This document shows positions 24,416 through 35,740 of a DNA stretch of 64,000 nucleotides, one piece after another. The translations under genes and the position numbers were made by a program. How positions within the stretch are numbered: the first letter of the stretch is position 1; each line of letters starts with the position of its first letter. The notes under the pieces are model-generated. The model was given only the letters and a program-made list of their open reading frames with translations, did no database searches and was not told where the DNA came from. This DNA is from Thecaphora thlaspeos (taxonomy: Eukaryota; Basidiomycota; Ustilaginomycetes; Urocystidales; Glomosporiaceae): assembly GCA_900291925.1 (NCBI GenBank), contig UWYS01000012.1, positions 799,538-863,537 of the forward strand. Reading direction: 5' to 3'.

Positions 24416-26204
24416 CTACCACTGTGCGCGTGTCGACGAGAGCGAAGCGTGGTGAGTCTCCGGTGACGAATTAGAGATAGCTGCTGGGATGTTGGCCATG
24501 GACTCAGGGCACGAGGCCCGACGTTCGTAATCAAAGTTGTCGGGAAAAAGCGGCGAGGCTACGGCGATGGTGTTCTGCAGCTCGTGCAGAGGGGCCGGCG
24601 TCGTCGCGACGTCCGAAAGACCCGTGGCGAGGCCGGAAGCGTAGAGATCGTTGGAACCGGGCTGTTGCTGTTGCTGGTGCTGGTGCTGGTGCTGCTGGTG
24701 TAGGTGATGAAGCTGAGGTAGCCGGATGTTGGGATTGTGGCTCTCCAGGACCGACGGAACACCGACGGCCCCGCCTCCGCCTCCTTGACGCATGCTCAGG
24801 TGCGAGCCGATCCGATCGTTGACCGGCGCGAAGCTGACCTTTCGATCCGGGAGGTGCGGCGACTCGAACTGCGGCAACGACGGGCCCCCGTCGGCGGTGG
24901 CGATGCCTGCGGGCTGCTCGTCGTGGTACATGTGCCGGCCGAGGTTGGTGCCGAAGGGCACGTCGTGGTGGTGGGCGTTGCGAACGTGCATCGGCTGCGG
25001 TCCTTGGTCGTCACTCGTGGTAGACGAGAGAGAGACCTTCCTGCTGAACCACGACTCGTCCAGGTCGGTAGTGTTGCCGTTGTTGCTCACGCTACTGCCG
25101 GTTCCGTTGGTCAGGCGGCCCCGCTCCAAGTAGGGATGCGTGGCCACGGTCGATGTCGACGATGACGACGGGCGCGGCATGCAGTGGAGCGGCAGCTTGA
25201 AGAGGGCCGGCTCGGACGAGTCCTGGGCGTACTGCGACTGGGCCGAGGTCTGGCCGTCGTCCGAGGTGCACGACGAGATGCTGCCCGGCGGGTTGTGGTG
25301 GTGGTGGCGGTAGCTCGACAATCGGCCGACGTACCCGCCTGCCTCGAGCTGCCGGCCTTGTTGCCGTGGTCGTCATCGTCTTCGTCGTCGCCGCCGTCGT
25401 TGTTGCCGCTGGCGTCGCCGCCGGCTTCTTTGACGACCACCTCCTTCTTGGCCATAGCCTTTGCCTTTGCGCGGCAGTTCTGGAACCAGATCTGAACGGC
25501 GCGCGGCGGCATGTCGAGCTGGACGCTGAGCGCCTTGCGAAGGGCTGCGTTAGGCTTGGGGATCTCCCGGAAGGTCCCCTCGAGGATGTGGAACTGGCTC
25601 TTTGTCGTCCGCCTGCGGTGCTTGACCTCGAAGGGATTTAAAGTAGTGCGAGCGGTACTCGAACGACGCCGCCGGATGGGCGTAGAGGTGTACGCCGTTG
25701 CTCTGGCTCGACATCATCCCGCCATAGCCTGCCACGGGGGGATAGGAGCTGGACCCGTCGTACGATCGAAAGCCCGACGCGTGGGGATGCTGGTGGTGCT
25801 GCGACTGCGACGGGTAATGATGCTACATGTAGAGCGGGTGTGCCGGGTGCGAGTGGGCGCCAAAGTGAGGCGGCCGCGTCGGAGCGATGGCATGGCCGGT
25901 CGGGTGTGCCGAGCGGCCGTGGTGGCCGGAAGGGAAGGCGTCGCCCGTGAAGCCGATGCTGGGCGACAGGCTGTGCTGGTTCGGGGCGAACGGCTGCTGA
26001 TCCGACAGCGGCGAAGTGAGCGAGCTGGCTAAAAAAGGGCGGCCGGATGACTCCGGTGGCGGGGGGGGGGGGCGCCGTGTAGCCCATGGTGAGCGGGGGC
26101 AACACCTCAGGCGTCCCGGCCGGGGCGTAGGATGTGCCGGCGCCGCTCGAGACCAGACTGCTGGCGGGCGGCGGGGCGACGGAACGACCGACGAGAGGCG
26201 GCAA
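24416..26204 (-). pseudogene. Homeodomain transcription factor gene with interrupted reading frame
   Basis: A homeodomain is clear at about 25635-25460: KHRRRTTKSQFHILEG, a middle helix, then VQIWFQNCRAKAKA (recognition helix, Cys at position 52 where Arg is usual). Flanking sequence is Ser/Pro/His/Gln-rich, as in fungal regulators. The frame is broken several times. An in-frame TAG lies at 25823-25825. A one-base shift is needed at the TTTAAA run (25637-25642) to join HYF to PFEVKH. Another is needed near the GGG at 25334-25336 to reach the C-terminal frame ending at 24416. Frame changes also occur around a T6 run (26031-26036) and a C12 run (26061-26072). No ATG opens the first segment. Most breaks sit in homopolymers, so assembly error, unseen introns and real decay are all possible. 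Confidence 0.6.
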
Positions 26205-26670
26205 GGCTCTCTGAGATCACAGGAGGCCTGTCCTGTGATGTGGTGCGGACGGGAGAAGGAGGGCGAATGACCTCTGCTGTTTCGCGGATGATCCGAAGGC
26301 GGAGGAGAGAAGACAGAGGCCTGTGCGGAGTCCTGGCACGGAGTGGTCAAGAATGAACTTATACTTGGGACGGCGCGAGCATCCACGGCAGAAGGGAAGC
26401 AGCAGAAGAAGACGCAGAAGAGAGGGCCCGACGCCAACGTCGGCCTAATCGAGCCAAGAGGGCAGAAAGCGAGGGAGAGGGGTAAGCGACCACGACGGGG
26501 TGGTATGTACGGGAGCCCGTCTGCACACGTAGCCTGGTCGGCGGCGGGGTACCAGAAGCGGGGAGAGGGGAGAGGGTAGGGCCAAGGGCCAAGGGCCAAG
26601 GTGTAGGAAAAGGCGAAGCTGCCCGTTTGGAAGCTTGGAAGGAGAGAGCTGTGTGCTGCCAATCTACCTG

Positions 26671-28590
26671 TACAGTAACAACACTCATCTACACCTGTAT
26701 GTGCTCTGTCCTTACCCGAAGCGAACGAAGGTCGACATCCGTCGACTTCCCTCTGCAGATCAGCTGCCCTTCTGTGAAGGGTGATGCTGATTGTAGTGTA
26801 CAAGAAATGAATGTATTGCGCCGGCCCTCTTACTCTGTATGTACAAACAGCCGTCACAGGGGACGCTAGAGTCGGCAAGAGCGACAACCAGCTCTGAGGC
26901 GGGAGCAAGCGGCAGGGCGAGACGAGGGCGCCCGCACGCAGACCAGATGGGCGCCACTTTCCCTTGCAAGGGCTGTTGATGCCTGGGTCTTGCAACAATT
27001 CAAGAATCGGTGACCGACCGGCTACGGCACAGCTTCCCTGTCCCCTGTCCCCTGCCACTTTTCCGTGCTGTTTCTGCGCAGGATGAGGCGAGCCGAAGGG
27101 GATCAACTACAGTACATAGCCCCACCCCTGCTGGATAAGCCGCACCAGGGCTTTGTTCTCGACGGCGATGGCGGCGCACACATACATAGAGGGCGCGCTC
27201 ACCATCGGGCGGGCTGCCATCGTTTCGGATCGCAAGAGGCAGGCAGACAGGCTGCCCGGCTACCCCAGCGATCGGCTTCCAATACACCGCTCGAGCGTAA
27301 GCGTACAGTAGCTGCCTTCCGTGACTTGTGACAGGAGAGGCGGCGGCTGGCTGACACACACACACACAAACAGACACATATATACACACAGACGGGCGCT
27401 GACGCCCAGAGGTCGGGGGCCCAAGGTGGATAGCGTACTGTATGTACAAGTCTGAGTACATGGAGTGAGCTCCTAAGCAGGAGGAGGAACTCGCCTGTGT
27501 TTCGGAGTGTTTCCAACCTGCTGCCTTGTCCCGGACAGGACAGGGATAGATGGCTCGCCATCGCTCCTCGTGCAGAACTCAGAGAACCCTACCCTTGGTC
27601 TTCCCAGCACCTCAACACCTCAACACCTCAGTACTGTTGGAGATCGGCCGCATCGGCTCCGAAACCCAGGCAATCGGGCCGATCGGGCTGCGGTCAGTTG
27701 CCGACTCGCCGTCGGAGCTGCTACCACCAGGCCTAGACCATCTGGGCCTAGACCATCTGGGCCTAGACCATCTGGGCCTAGACCTCTCGGATGGAGGTCT
27801 TCCGGAACGCCCCCGGCGACAGCCCGAGATCTCGGCTCGGCGCGGCGGCTGCGTTATGCATATGTAGGTTGGACCGGGAGCCGCCGTCGCCGCCGCCGTC
27901 GCCGCCGCAGCAAACGGACTCGGAACTCCTTCCTCCCGAAACGCAACCCGCTCGCTGACCACGACCAGAGTGAAGAAAATGGTCCGGCCAAAGGCGTTGT
28001 CATCGGCATCTCCATGTCCTGGACGAGGTTCGCCGCGCCGAGGGGCTCCCCTTGCAGTGCAGACACTGTACCCGCCCACACGTTTCCGCGAGTAGCGGCC
28101 GTACAGAGAGAATACATACAGTAGATGGATGAGCTCAGAGTGGGACGTACCTGTTGTAGGATAGGAGTCCAGATTGGAGCCCGACCAACGTCGTCCAAGA
28201 CAAGGAAGGCGTACCAGGCTACTTACAGTAGCGCGTTGTTGGAGAAGTTGTTTGTCGTCCTCGAGCTCGTCGCCCATCGCTGAAGTCACCCTACCTGCCT
28301 CCTCTGTAAATTTGCAAGTCGCTCTTAGATGCCGTCCACGCTCGGAAGTTGACTATTAGTTACTGTAGTTACCTGTTCCTTTTGGCAAGTAGTCAGCTTT
28401 CGCGACATCTTGGCCCTCCCCTGCCCTTGAGTGTTACGGAGTCGGCCGGAACGTGACGGGACGCCGGGAGACGGCAACCGTGCGTTGCTCCTGGGCATGC
28501 TCTTAGCAACTAGCCTAGCCTAGCTTGTACTGCAGCACGTCCGCGACACCTGGGAAGCGTTCCTGTCTCGTAGCCTCGTCAGTTACTGTA
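26671..28590. promoter_or_regulatory. Cluster of eight TACTGTA heptamers
   Basis: Exact copies (either strand) occur at 26671, 27108, 27304, 27436, 28117, 28224, 28361 and 28584, with a near match TACTGTT at 27632. Elsewhere in the window I noticed only one copy (5220). For a GC-rich sequence this AT-rich 7-mer is expected well under once in 2 kb by simple base-composition reasoning. It may be a transcription factor site upstream of the homeodomain gene; the binding protein is unknown. Confidence 0.5.
27730..27783. repeat. 15-bp tandem repeat, 3.6 copies
   Basis: Unit GGCCTAGACCATCTG at 27730, 27745 and 27760, then a partial copy to 27783. The copies are identical. It lies inside the TACTGTA-rich intergenic region. 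Confidence 0.92.
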
Positions 28591-29281
28591 CGGTGGGTGG
28601 TGCGTGTCACAGCCCGCCGAGATGCGCAATCTGTCGTGCGTAGGCTGGAGCATGGAGCAAGTTGGAGGACAAGCGCCAGCTGTAAAGCTCTGAACGTCCG
28701 CCAGCGTTGGGAAACGGGCTGGGTGTCGCCATCGTCGTCCATTCCCCCCTTTGCTTCCCGTCTCGACAAGCCGGTAACACCTCAACCAATAATGACCGAG
28801 TGGATCTTTGAACTTGCTTCGCACTCCTTTCCTTTTCCTTCTTCCACGCAGACGTTTCCATCGTTCTGTGGTCGTCAAAGCGCAGACCCGGTGACGAATC
28901 CTACTTTCCACCGGCGGCGTACTTTTCATCGGCGTCATAACTGTCCACCGCCGCAAAGTACCATACAGAGAGCGGTGCAGATCCGCACCCTCTCCCCTGA
29001 CATCGCAGCGATGCAAGGCGTGCGAAAGAGAACACAGTGCGGCCAGAACCGGATCGTGAGCGATAATTGTAAGAGTGCCACGTAACCCTTGACCCGTGCC
29101 GTAGGTCGTTGATGCTGTTGACGGAATGTTGGAGCGCAACTAGCTCATACACGCGCCTTTTTACGGTGTCTTCTCTCCCTTGATACGGAGCCATCACACC
29201 TTCAAGCGTGGTCTTGCCATCCACGGAGGGCGTCTCAGTCTCCAAGTCTTTAGAGAGAAACTCCTCAACAAACCACGCCCT

Positions 29282-31522
29282 CTAGGATTGCTGCGGCGTC
29301 GCACCCTCGCACATCTCCGGGATGGGTACGTCGTCTCCCAGCTCCGGTAGCACCACCCTTCCCACCTTGTCGTACTTGTCGTTCTTCTCGTAGAACGACT
29401 TCCAGCCTAGCAATTCCTGTTTGAATCCAGTGTCGGCGTCGTGGCGAAAGATGAAAGAGCCCCCATCAGTTGCTCGTCAGTCTACGTCAATCCACAGGGC
29501 GAGCGAGGCAGGCTGGGCAGAATTTGACGTACCCTCATCTGAGAATCCGTGAATCCCCTCACGTCGTAGGTCAGATGCTCCTTGAAGCAACCCGTCACGT
29601 ACGCTCGAGATGCATCTGTACCGCTGAAGAAAGCGTAGCTGCCGCCCGGTCCGTAGATGTGCCGTGAAGGCGTCACATCGTACACGTCGCCCAGGATCGC
29701 CAGCTGTCGTCGTCGTTCGTCCGTGGTGGTTGTCATCGTCGTGGCACGGCGGGTCGGAAGAGGAGTCAGTTACGGCGAGGACGCAGCGATGACGGAGTCC
29801 AATGTCGGAAAAGGACGCTCACGTAGACCGGCTTGCTGGGATCTCGCCCGTTGTAGAGCGCTAGTTCTGGAAGCGAGAAGATCCTTTCCTGTCGCTGTTT
29901 TGGTCGTCCGAAAGGGATCCCGAGAGCGGCCGTGGATGTTTGTCAGCGTGTGCACCCTCAGCCAATGAGGAAGCTCGATCAAGACCGCCTTCCTTCTGGG
30001 TCGTTCGCTCCCTCGCTCCCTCGCAGAGACGAGGCCGACGACTCGGATCCTCACCGGAAAGTACGTCTTCCACTTTACCCATTTACCGCGGTAGCCCCAG
30101 AGTGCATCGCCCGCAATAAACTGGCCCGCCGCCGCCATGATGACCAGGCCGAGCAACACCATCTTGATGGCCGAGAGTAGCGTAGCCGTCGCCCTCTGCT
30201 CGCTCTCTGTCCTCTCTCTCGACCTGGCGACGTCGACAGCGGGTAGTCCTGCCCTATGCCTCTCGGCAGCCTTGGCCTCCAGCCACCTTTGATGCGCCAA
30301 GAACGGCTGATTGGCCTTCTTGCTGGCCACCTTTCTGCCCGGCTGCGAGGGGTCCTCGTCGAGCTTCTTTGGCTCTCTCGTCTTGGCAGCCGCCGCTGCT
30401 GCCACCGCCGACGCTTGCGCTTGCTCACCTGATGACAGAGGGGCAGAGGCGGGATCCTGCGAGGTGACGGGCGTGGCGGTGCCCGATGCGTGCGGAGTGG
30501 CGGCGTTGCTGGCTCCCGGCGTCTCACCGCGTGGTCGGTCCGACGGTCCGATGACGTTGCGCCAGTCATCGTTGGGCGTGTAGGGCTCCGCGGCGAACGA
30601 CGAGACAAAGTCGCGGAAAAAGTTGCGCCACGGGGCTCTGTGCGGTCGCAGGTGGCCGGGAGAGAGCAAGGGGAGGGAGTCAACTTGAGATCGTCGGCCG
30701 GGCGTGCCGATAGAGCTCATGCGGACGATCAGATGGCGCTACTCACTGCGAGGGGAGGGCGTGGCCGCCGTCGTGGAGCTCAACGCGCGAGTTGGCGCAT
30801 GCGTCTACGAGCGTCTGGGATCGTTCGAGGTCGACAATGTGGTCGGCCCTGTCGAAGTGAAGAGAGGAGGGGATCAACACGTGTCAACGTGGGTCAAGGT
30901 CAGCCTTGGCGCCATGCAGGCGTCAAGCGAGGCCGCCTCGTGGGTAGGCCGCGGCGGCGGCTCACCTTCCGAGGACGTGGAGGACGGGCGTCTGGACAGG
31001 CCTTTCGAAGAGTGACTGATGCACGAGGTCCCTGCTCCTGAAGCCGGATACGGCGATTGCAAATCTGAAAGGGCCCTGGTTCTTGGGGAGCTTGAGGCCG
31101 GGAACCTTTTCGGGATGCTCGAACGCGGCGGCAAGGAGGCCGGCAAGGCAGCCGCCCTGGCTGAAGCCCCAGACAGCGTCAAAAGGTCCCTCCTTTTCGA
31201 GGATGTGGTTGAGGTAGTCTACGGTGACGGGCCACTGGTGGTAGACGCCTTCGTCGTCTGTCTTCCACCAAGCGCGGGGCTGTTGGTCGATGGGCATGTT
31301 TTCGTCGACGGTCTGACCCTGTGAGCCCTCTGGGGCGTCTACGTCGAAGCTTGATACGTTTGTGATTGGCTGTACGAGGAGTGGACCGTTGATGAAGGTG
31401 AAGTCTGCAACGTCGCGGCAGGCTCTGCGGATGGCGCCAGAACGTTTTGAGAAGATGAAGGCGTTTGAGGTGTAGCCGTGGGCCATGAGAATCTTTAGCT
31501 TGCGAGGGGTCGAGGCGGCCAT
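29282..31522 (-). CDS. Predicted fusion: FSH1-family serine hydrolase + transmembrane segment + cytochrome b5-like (MAPR/neuferricin-type) domain
   Basis: Six exons: 31522..30966, 30848..30747, 30637..30055, 29888..29823, 29703..29533 and 29416..29282. All are GT-AG and in frame, giving 537 residues. Residues 1-235 are an FSH1-like alpha/beta hydrolase: LKILMAHGYTSN, nucleophile elbow AVWGFSQGG (Ser121), GRADHIVD (Asp188) and HDGGHALPS (His215), closing with APWRNFFRDFVSSF. A 140-residue Ala/Pro/Ser-rich linker leads to a membrane segment at about residues 375-398. The cyt b5-like heme/steroid-binding fold follows: LPELALYNGRDPSKPVY, LAILGDVYDVTPSRHIYGPG, FFSGTDASRAYVTGCF, then GWKSFYEKNDKY. 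Each half matches a common fungal family; I do not know the pair as a described fusion. Two separate genes are the alternative, because an in-frame TGA lies in intron 2 and Met at 30720 could start the second half. Confidence 0.7.
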
Positions 31523-31654
31523 GGTGGGGCGAGCGGAAGGAGTGGGTTGCGTGCGGCGGGGCTGCAGATGGTGGCGGGACGACAAGAGACAAGAGGCGTG
31601 GAGGAGAAGACGAGACGACCGACGAGCTCGCCCATCTTGCTCGGATGGCGGCGC

Positions 31655-31962
31655 CTTTGGCTTTGGCTTTGGCTTTGGCTTACGCTTTGGCTTAGGCTTT
31701 GGCTTTGGCTTTGGCTTTCGCTTAGGCTTTGGCTTAGGCTTTGGCTTAGGCTTTGGCTTTCGCTTTGGCTTTCGCTTAGGCTTTGGCTTTGGCTTTGGCT
31801 TTCGCTTAGGCTTTGGCTTAGGCTTTGGCTTTGGCTTTGGCTTTCGCTTAGGCTTTGGCTTTCGCTTACGCTTTGGCTTTGGCTTTGGGTTAGGGTTAGG
31901 CTTTGGCTTTCGCTTAGGCTTTGGCTTTCGCTTAGGCTTTGGCTTTCGCTTACGCTTTGGCC
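31655..31962. repeat. Degenerate telomere-like hexamer array TT(T/A)(G/C)G(C/G)
   Basis: About 50 consecutive hexamers, mostly TTTGGC, TTAGGC, TTTCGC and TTACGC, with TTTGGG TTAGGG TTAGGC near 31886-31903. The register is strict throughout. It fills the middle of the 597-bp divergent promoter between the hydrolase/cyt b5 gene and the TM9SF gene. Frames over it encode Ser-Gln/Ser-Glu or Leu/Trp/Gly/Phe repeats and are artefacts. The sequence is one or two substitutions away from the telomere unit TTAGGG at the right end of the window. Confidence 0.93.
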
Positions 31963-32119
31963 TTTATTGCCGGCGGGCACGGACCGCCATGCGGCCAGCA
32001 GGACAACGCCTTTTGCCCGCAGCGCGTCAGTCCGAGCTTCCTTGGCTCCTCCTCACCAAGCGCGACCTCAACCACCACCATCCCCCGCCTTGCCTCGCAT
32101 CGTCACCGCCGCCTACGCC

Positions 32120-34864
32120 ATGAAGTCGCCACCGGTACCGCCATCCCCACGGCTGCTGCCACTCGCACGCAGCGTCGCCCTCGTCGCACTCGTTGCTCTC
32201 GTCGCACTCGTCCCCTCGCCCGCAAACGCCTGGTACCTCCCCGGCAGCACCCCACGCTCCTACCGCAAGGGCGACCCCGTTCCCTTCACCGTAAACGCCC
32301 TCGAGGCAAAGGCCTTTACAGATCAGGTCAGGAGCGTTCTTACTTACGACTACTACGATCCCCGCCTCCGCTTCTGCCAGCCGCCGGGCGGGCCCAAGCC
32401 AGAGAGCGAAGGCCTCGGCAGCGTCCTCTTCGGCGACCGCATCTACAACAGTCCCGTACACGCCTCCATGCTCCAGGACGAGGTGTGCAAGGAAATGTGC
32501 AGGGCAAGGCTTACACACCAGAACGCCGCCTTTATCAACGACCTCATACGCAACGAGTTTGCCGTAAACTGGATGGTCGACGGCCTCCCTGTCGCCGAGT
32601 CGAGAAAGGAGGTAAAGACGCACGAAGAGTTCCTCTCCACCGGCTTCGCGCTCGGCAGGCTCTTTGACGAACACCTCCGGCAATACGATCCGCCCGCGCT
32701 CAACAACCACTTCGACATCTACATCGACTACCACCAGCGCCGCCCAGACGAGTACCGCGTCGTCGGCGCTAAAATCTACCCGCTCACAATCGACTCGCTC
32801 AACGGCGTCAGCGCCAACCAGCCGCCCAACTGCAAGGCCGCCGCAGCCGTACAGCTCGACGACAAGAGCGCAAACGCCACCACCGACGTCGCCTACACCT
32901 ACAACATCTACTGGAAGGAGAGCTCCACCCCTTGGGCCACGCGCTGGGACGCCTACCTCAAGGTGTTTGACCCGAGGATCCACTGGTTCTCGCTCGTCAA
33001 TTCGGTCGTCATCGTCGCCTTTCTCTGCACCATGGTGAGAGGCGGAGGCGCCATGTCTTTGCTTGTATCAGGCCGTCCCCACTGACATGCACACCCTGCC
33101 TTGCCCTGCGCCCCTCTCCGGCACACCCGCACGCACGTCCAGGTCGGTATGATCCTGATGCGATCAGTCAGCAGGGACATCCATCGCTACAACGCCATCG
33201 ACCTGACCGAAGACGTTCAGGTTCAGGAGGACTTCGGCTGGAAGCTCGTCCACGGCGAAGTCTTCCGCGCCCCTAGCCATCCCATGCTCCTCTCGGTCCT
33301 CGTCGGCTCGGGAAGCCAGCTAGTCGCCATGGCCGCCGTCACACTCGTCTTTGCGCTGCTCGGCTTCCTCAGTCCCTCGAACCGTGGCTCGCTCGGGACC
33401 GTCATGATCGTCACCTGGACCCTCTTTGGCAGCATCGCCGGCTACGTGTCGAGCAAGACGTACGCCAGCCTCGGCGGCGACAACTGGAAAAAGAACATCT
33501 TCCTCACCGCCACCCTCTTTCCCGTCGCCGTATTTGCCATTGTCAAGTGAGTTGCGGCCAGAAGAGTCGGAGAGAGGGAGAGCGCGCGATGCGAGGACGC
33601 ACGGCCGCTGACACAAGAGCCGAACTTGGACCCCGTTGGGTCCCCCCCCCCCCTCTCCAGCCTCCTCAACTACTTCCTCATATTTAGCGGCTCGTCGGGG
33701 GCGGTGCCGTTCGGGACCTTCTTTGCGCTGATCGCACTTTGGTTCTTGATCAGCGTCCCGCTGACCCTGCTCGGCTCCGTCGTCGGCATCCGTCGCGGCG
33801 GCTTCCACGTGAGTGTCCGTCTGGGTGAGTGTCCGCTCAACGAGGCACAGCGGCATCTGCTGACGTGCATCTTACCAATCTCGCCGCCGTCCGGACGAAT
33901 TTCGCCTGCTCTGCTAGCACCCGGTCAAGGTGAACTCGATCCCTCGACAGATTCCACAGCAACAGACGTGGTACCTCAAGCCTCTCCCGTCGGCCCTGAT
34001 GGCGGGCATGCTTACTTTCGCGTCGGGCTTCCTCGAGATCTTTTTCAGTGAGTGGGCTTGGCTGGCTGCGCTGGGGGACGCGAGTGTCATGGACCCTGCT
34101 GACATCGAGGCTTCCGTCTGCCGCCTGCTTCATCGTCGCCACGCCACGCAGTCCTCAACTCGATGTTCGGGACCAAATTCTACTACGCCTTTGGCTTCCT
34201 CGCGCTCGCCTTCATCATCACCGGTGTCGTGAGTTGCCGCGCCGCACCCGAGCTCGCCCCTGCGCGCGTCGCCGCTTCGACCTCTGACGTTCCCCCTTCC
34301 TCGGCTTTCCCCCTCACTGCCCATCGATGCCCGACGATAGATGACGGCAACAGTGACGATCCTCTTCACCTACTTCCACCTCTGCGCGGAAGATTACCGA
34401 TGGCACTGGCGGTCCTTTGTCACGGGTGGAGCGGGAGGGTTCTGGCTATTTGCCTATGGCGTATGTCCCATCCCCCCACTTTCTCTTCCCTTTAAAGCTC
34501 TGGTCTTTCTTCGCAGCTGTAGAGATACTGACGATGGGTTATCCGACTCGGACCACCGTTCGACCACGTCATCTCGCAACGGCAGCTATTCTTCTGGACG
34601 TCAAGACTCGAACTACCAGGAACGGCGAATAAAGTCCTCTTCCTAGGCTACCTGACCATCTTATCGGGCATGTTCTTTGCTCTCTTTGGTATGTTGTTGT
34701 TCCCCTTGCCTCCCCCCTCCTCGTGCAAGCGACTCCCTCGCACTAACACGATATCACTCTGTCCGTTGATTTTGCGTTGGACGTTGAGGACCTCAGGAGC
34801 CGTAGGTTTCCTAGCGACCTACGCTTCATTGAGACGCATCTACTCTGCCATTCGTGTCGACTAG
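32120..34864 (+). CDS. Transmembrane 9 superfamily (EMP70-type) protein
   Basis: Nonaspanin of the Golgi/endosomal system. Eight exons: 32120..33034, 33143..33546, 33661..33808, 33918..34047, 34152..34228, 34341..34460, 34586..34688 and 34797..34864. All are GT-AG with matching phases, giving 654 residues, the usual family size. A signal peptide (about residues 1-38, ending PSPANAW) precedes a lumenal domain with SYRKGDPVPFTVNALEAK. Nine hydrophobic segments follow. Family blocks are present: SGAVPFGTFFALI, VNSIPRQIP, TYFHLCAEDYRWHWRSF, and the C-terminus GAVGFLATYASLRRIYSAIRVD. The extreme C-terminus has the charged RVD-type end of the family. It diverges from the hydrolase/cyt b5 gene and converges with KRS1. 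Confidence 0.95.
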
Positions 34865-35740
34865 ATGATTGGACGAGGAGAATAGGTAGAGATTGCCACG
34901 TCGATATGGACAATAATGCGATGGTCAAAGAAACGATTCAATGCATTCGGTGGCGTACCAAGGCTGAACTTGGGGGTTGGTGTTATGAAAAGAGAGGCAA
35001 AAAAAAATTGTCAAAGGGACTGCTCCGTACTGAACTCGAATCAATGGACCTTTTTGTTGTTGATCAAACCCATCTACCCCATCTACCAGATGTACTTCAC
35101 TGAGATGTTGTATTAGCCAAGTGCGATAACCCAACTACCCTAACGAGGCCCGCAATGTGAGGGTGTAGTCGATTCTTGTAATTATATACAACAAAAGAGA
35201 AAGAACTTGGAAATGGAAGACAAGGATTGACTGTTTGGATCGCGAGTGACCTGGTATCGTTGGGGTTAGGGTTTGAAAAGGGGGAGTCCAAGTTGGAAAG
35301 GAAGAGACGAGAAAAGGCAGAGAGGGTAGAAATGGGCTGCCGCATCTCTGTCTGCCGCCTGGCGACATTGTGTATGCAAGGTGCAGAATGTCGTCTATCG
35401 GAAGAATCAAGAGAAAGATATCGGGTGAAAATATGATATCGAGTGGGAACGAGAATGACGATGCACAGGACGATGGTCGTACCCCGGTTCGATGATGTAG
35501 GAACGCGTCGCATCGCATCGCAACGATGGGAAAGCGACACGAGCGAGATACGAAATGACTACATCACAAGATAGGGGAGCGACACCAGGGATAACGCGTT
35601 TGCATCCATGGCGTAGTAGCGTGCATTTCAACGAGGACGTAGAACCGTCGACTGACCATGACGGTTCAAAGTATCTGTACAGAGGGTATCCACCTCAGCG
35701 TGAGCGCGTGCGGAGGTCGCACCGACGACCTCGACGAGCT
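34865..35740. other. Convergent spacer between TM9SF and KRS1
   Basis: About 870 bp of lower-GC DNA with no recognised gene. It holds the two 3' flanks. A7 at about 35001-35007 and one isolated TTAGGG at about 35265 are visible. Open frames on the minus strand here have no domain similarity that I can see. Confidence 0.5.

Larger units (their letters stand above)
26205..29281. other. Long intergenic region upstream of the homeodomain gene, rich in TACTGTA motifs
   Basis: About 3 kb with no recognised gene. Part of the first 150 bp may encode more N-terminus of the homeodomain protein in another frame. Eight exact TACTGTA/TACAGTA heptamers lie between 26671 and 28590. There is also a 15-bp tandem repeat (27730-27783), a CACACA run (about 27353-27367), repeated ACACCTCA (27609-27630) and a GCC/GTC triplet run near 27880-27910. 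Open frames here show no domain. Confidence 0.5.

Noticed and set aside
27353..27783. Short repeats considered as a CRISPR array
   Set aside because: The copies are contiguous tandem units without spacers, and the genome is eukaryotic.
31495..31980. Minus-strand ORF made of Ser-Gln/Ser-Glu repeats
   Set aside because: It is the translation of the telomere-like hexamer array. A 6-bp unit stays open in every frame that lacks a stop.
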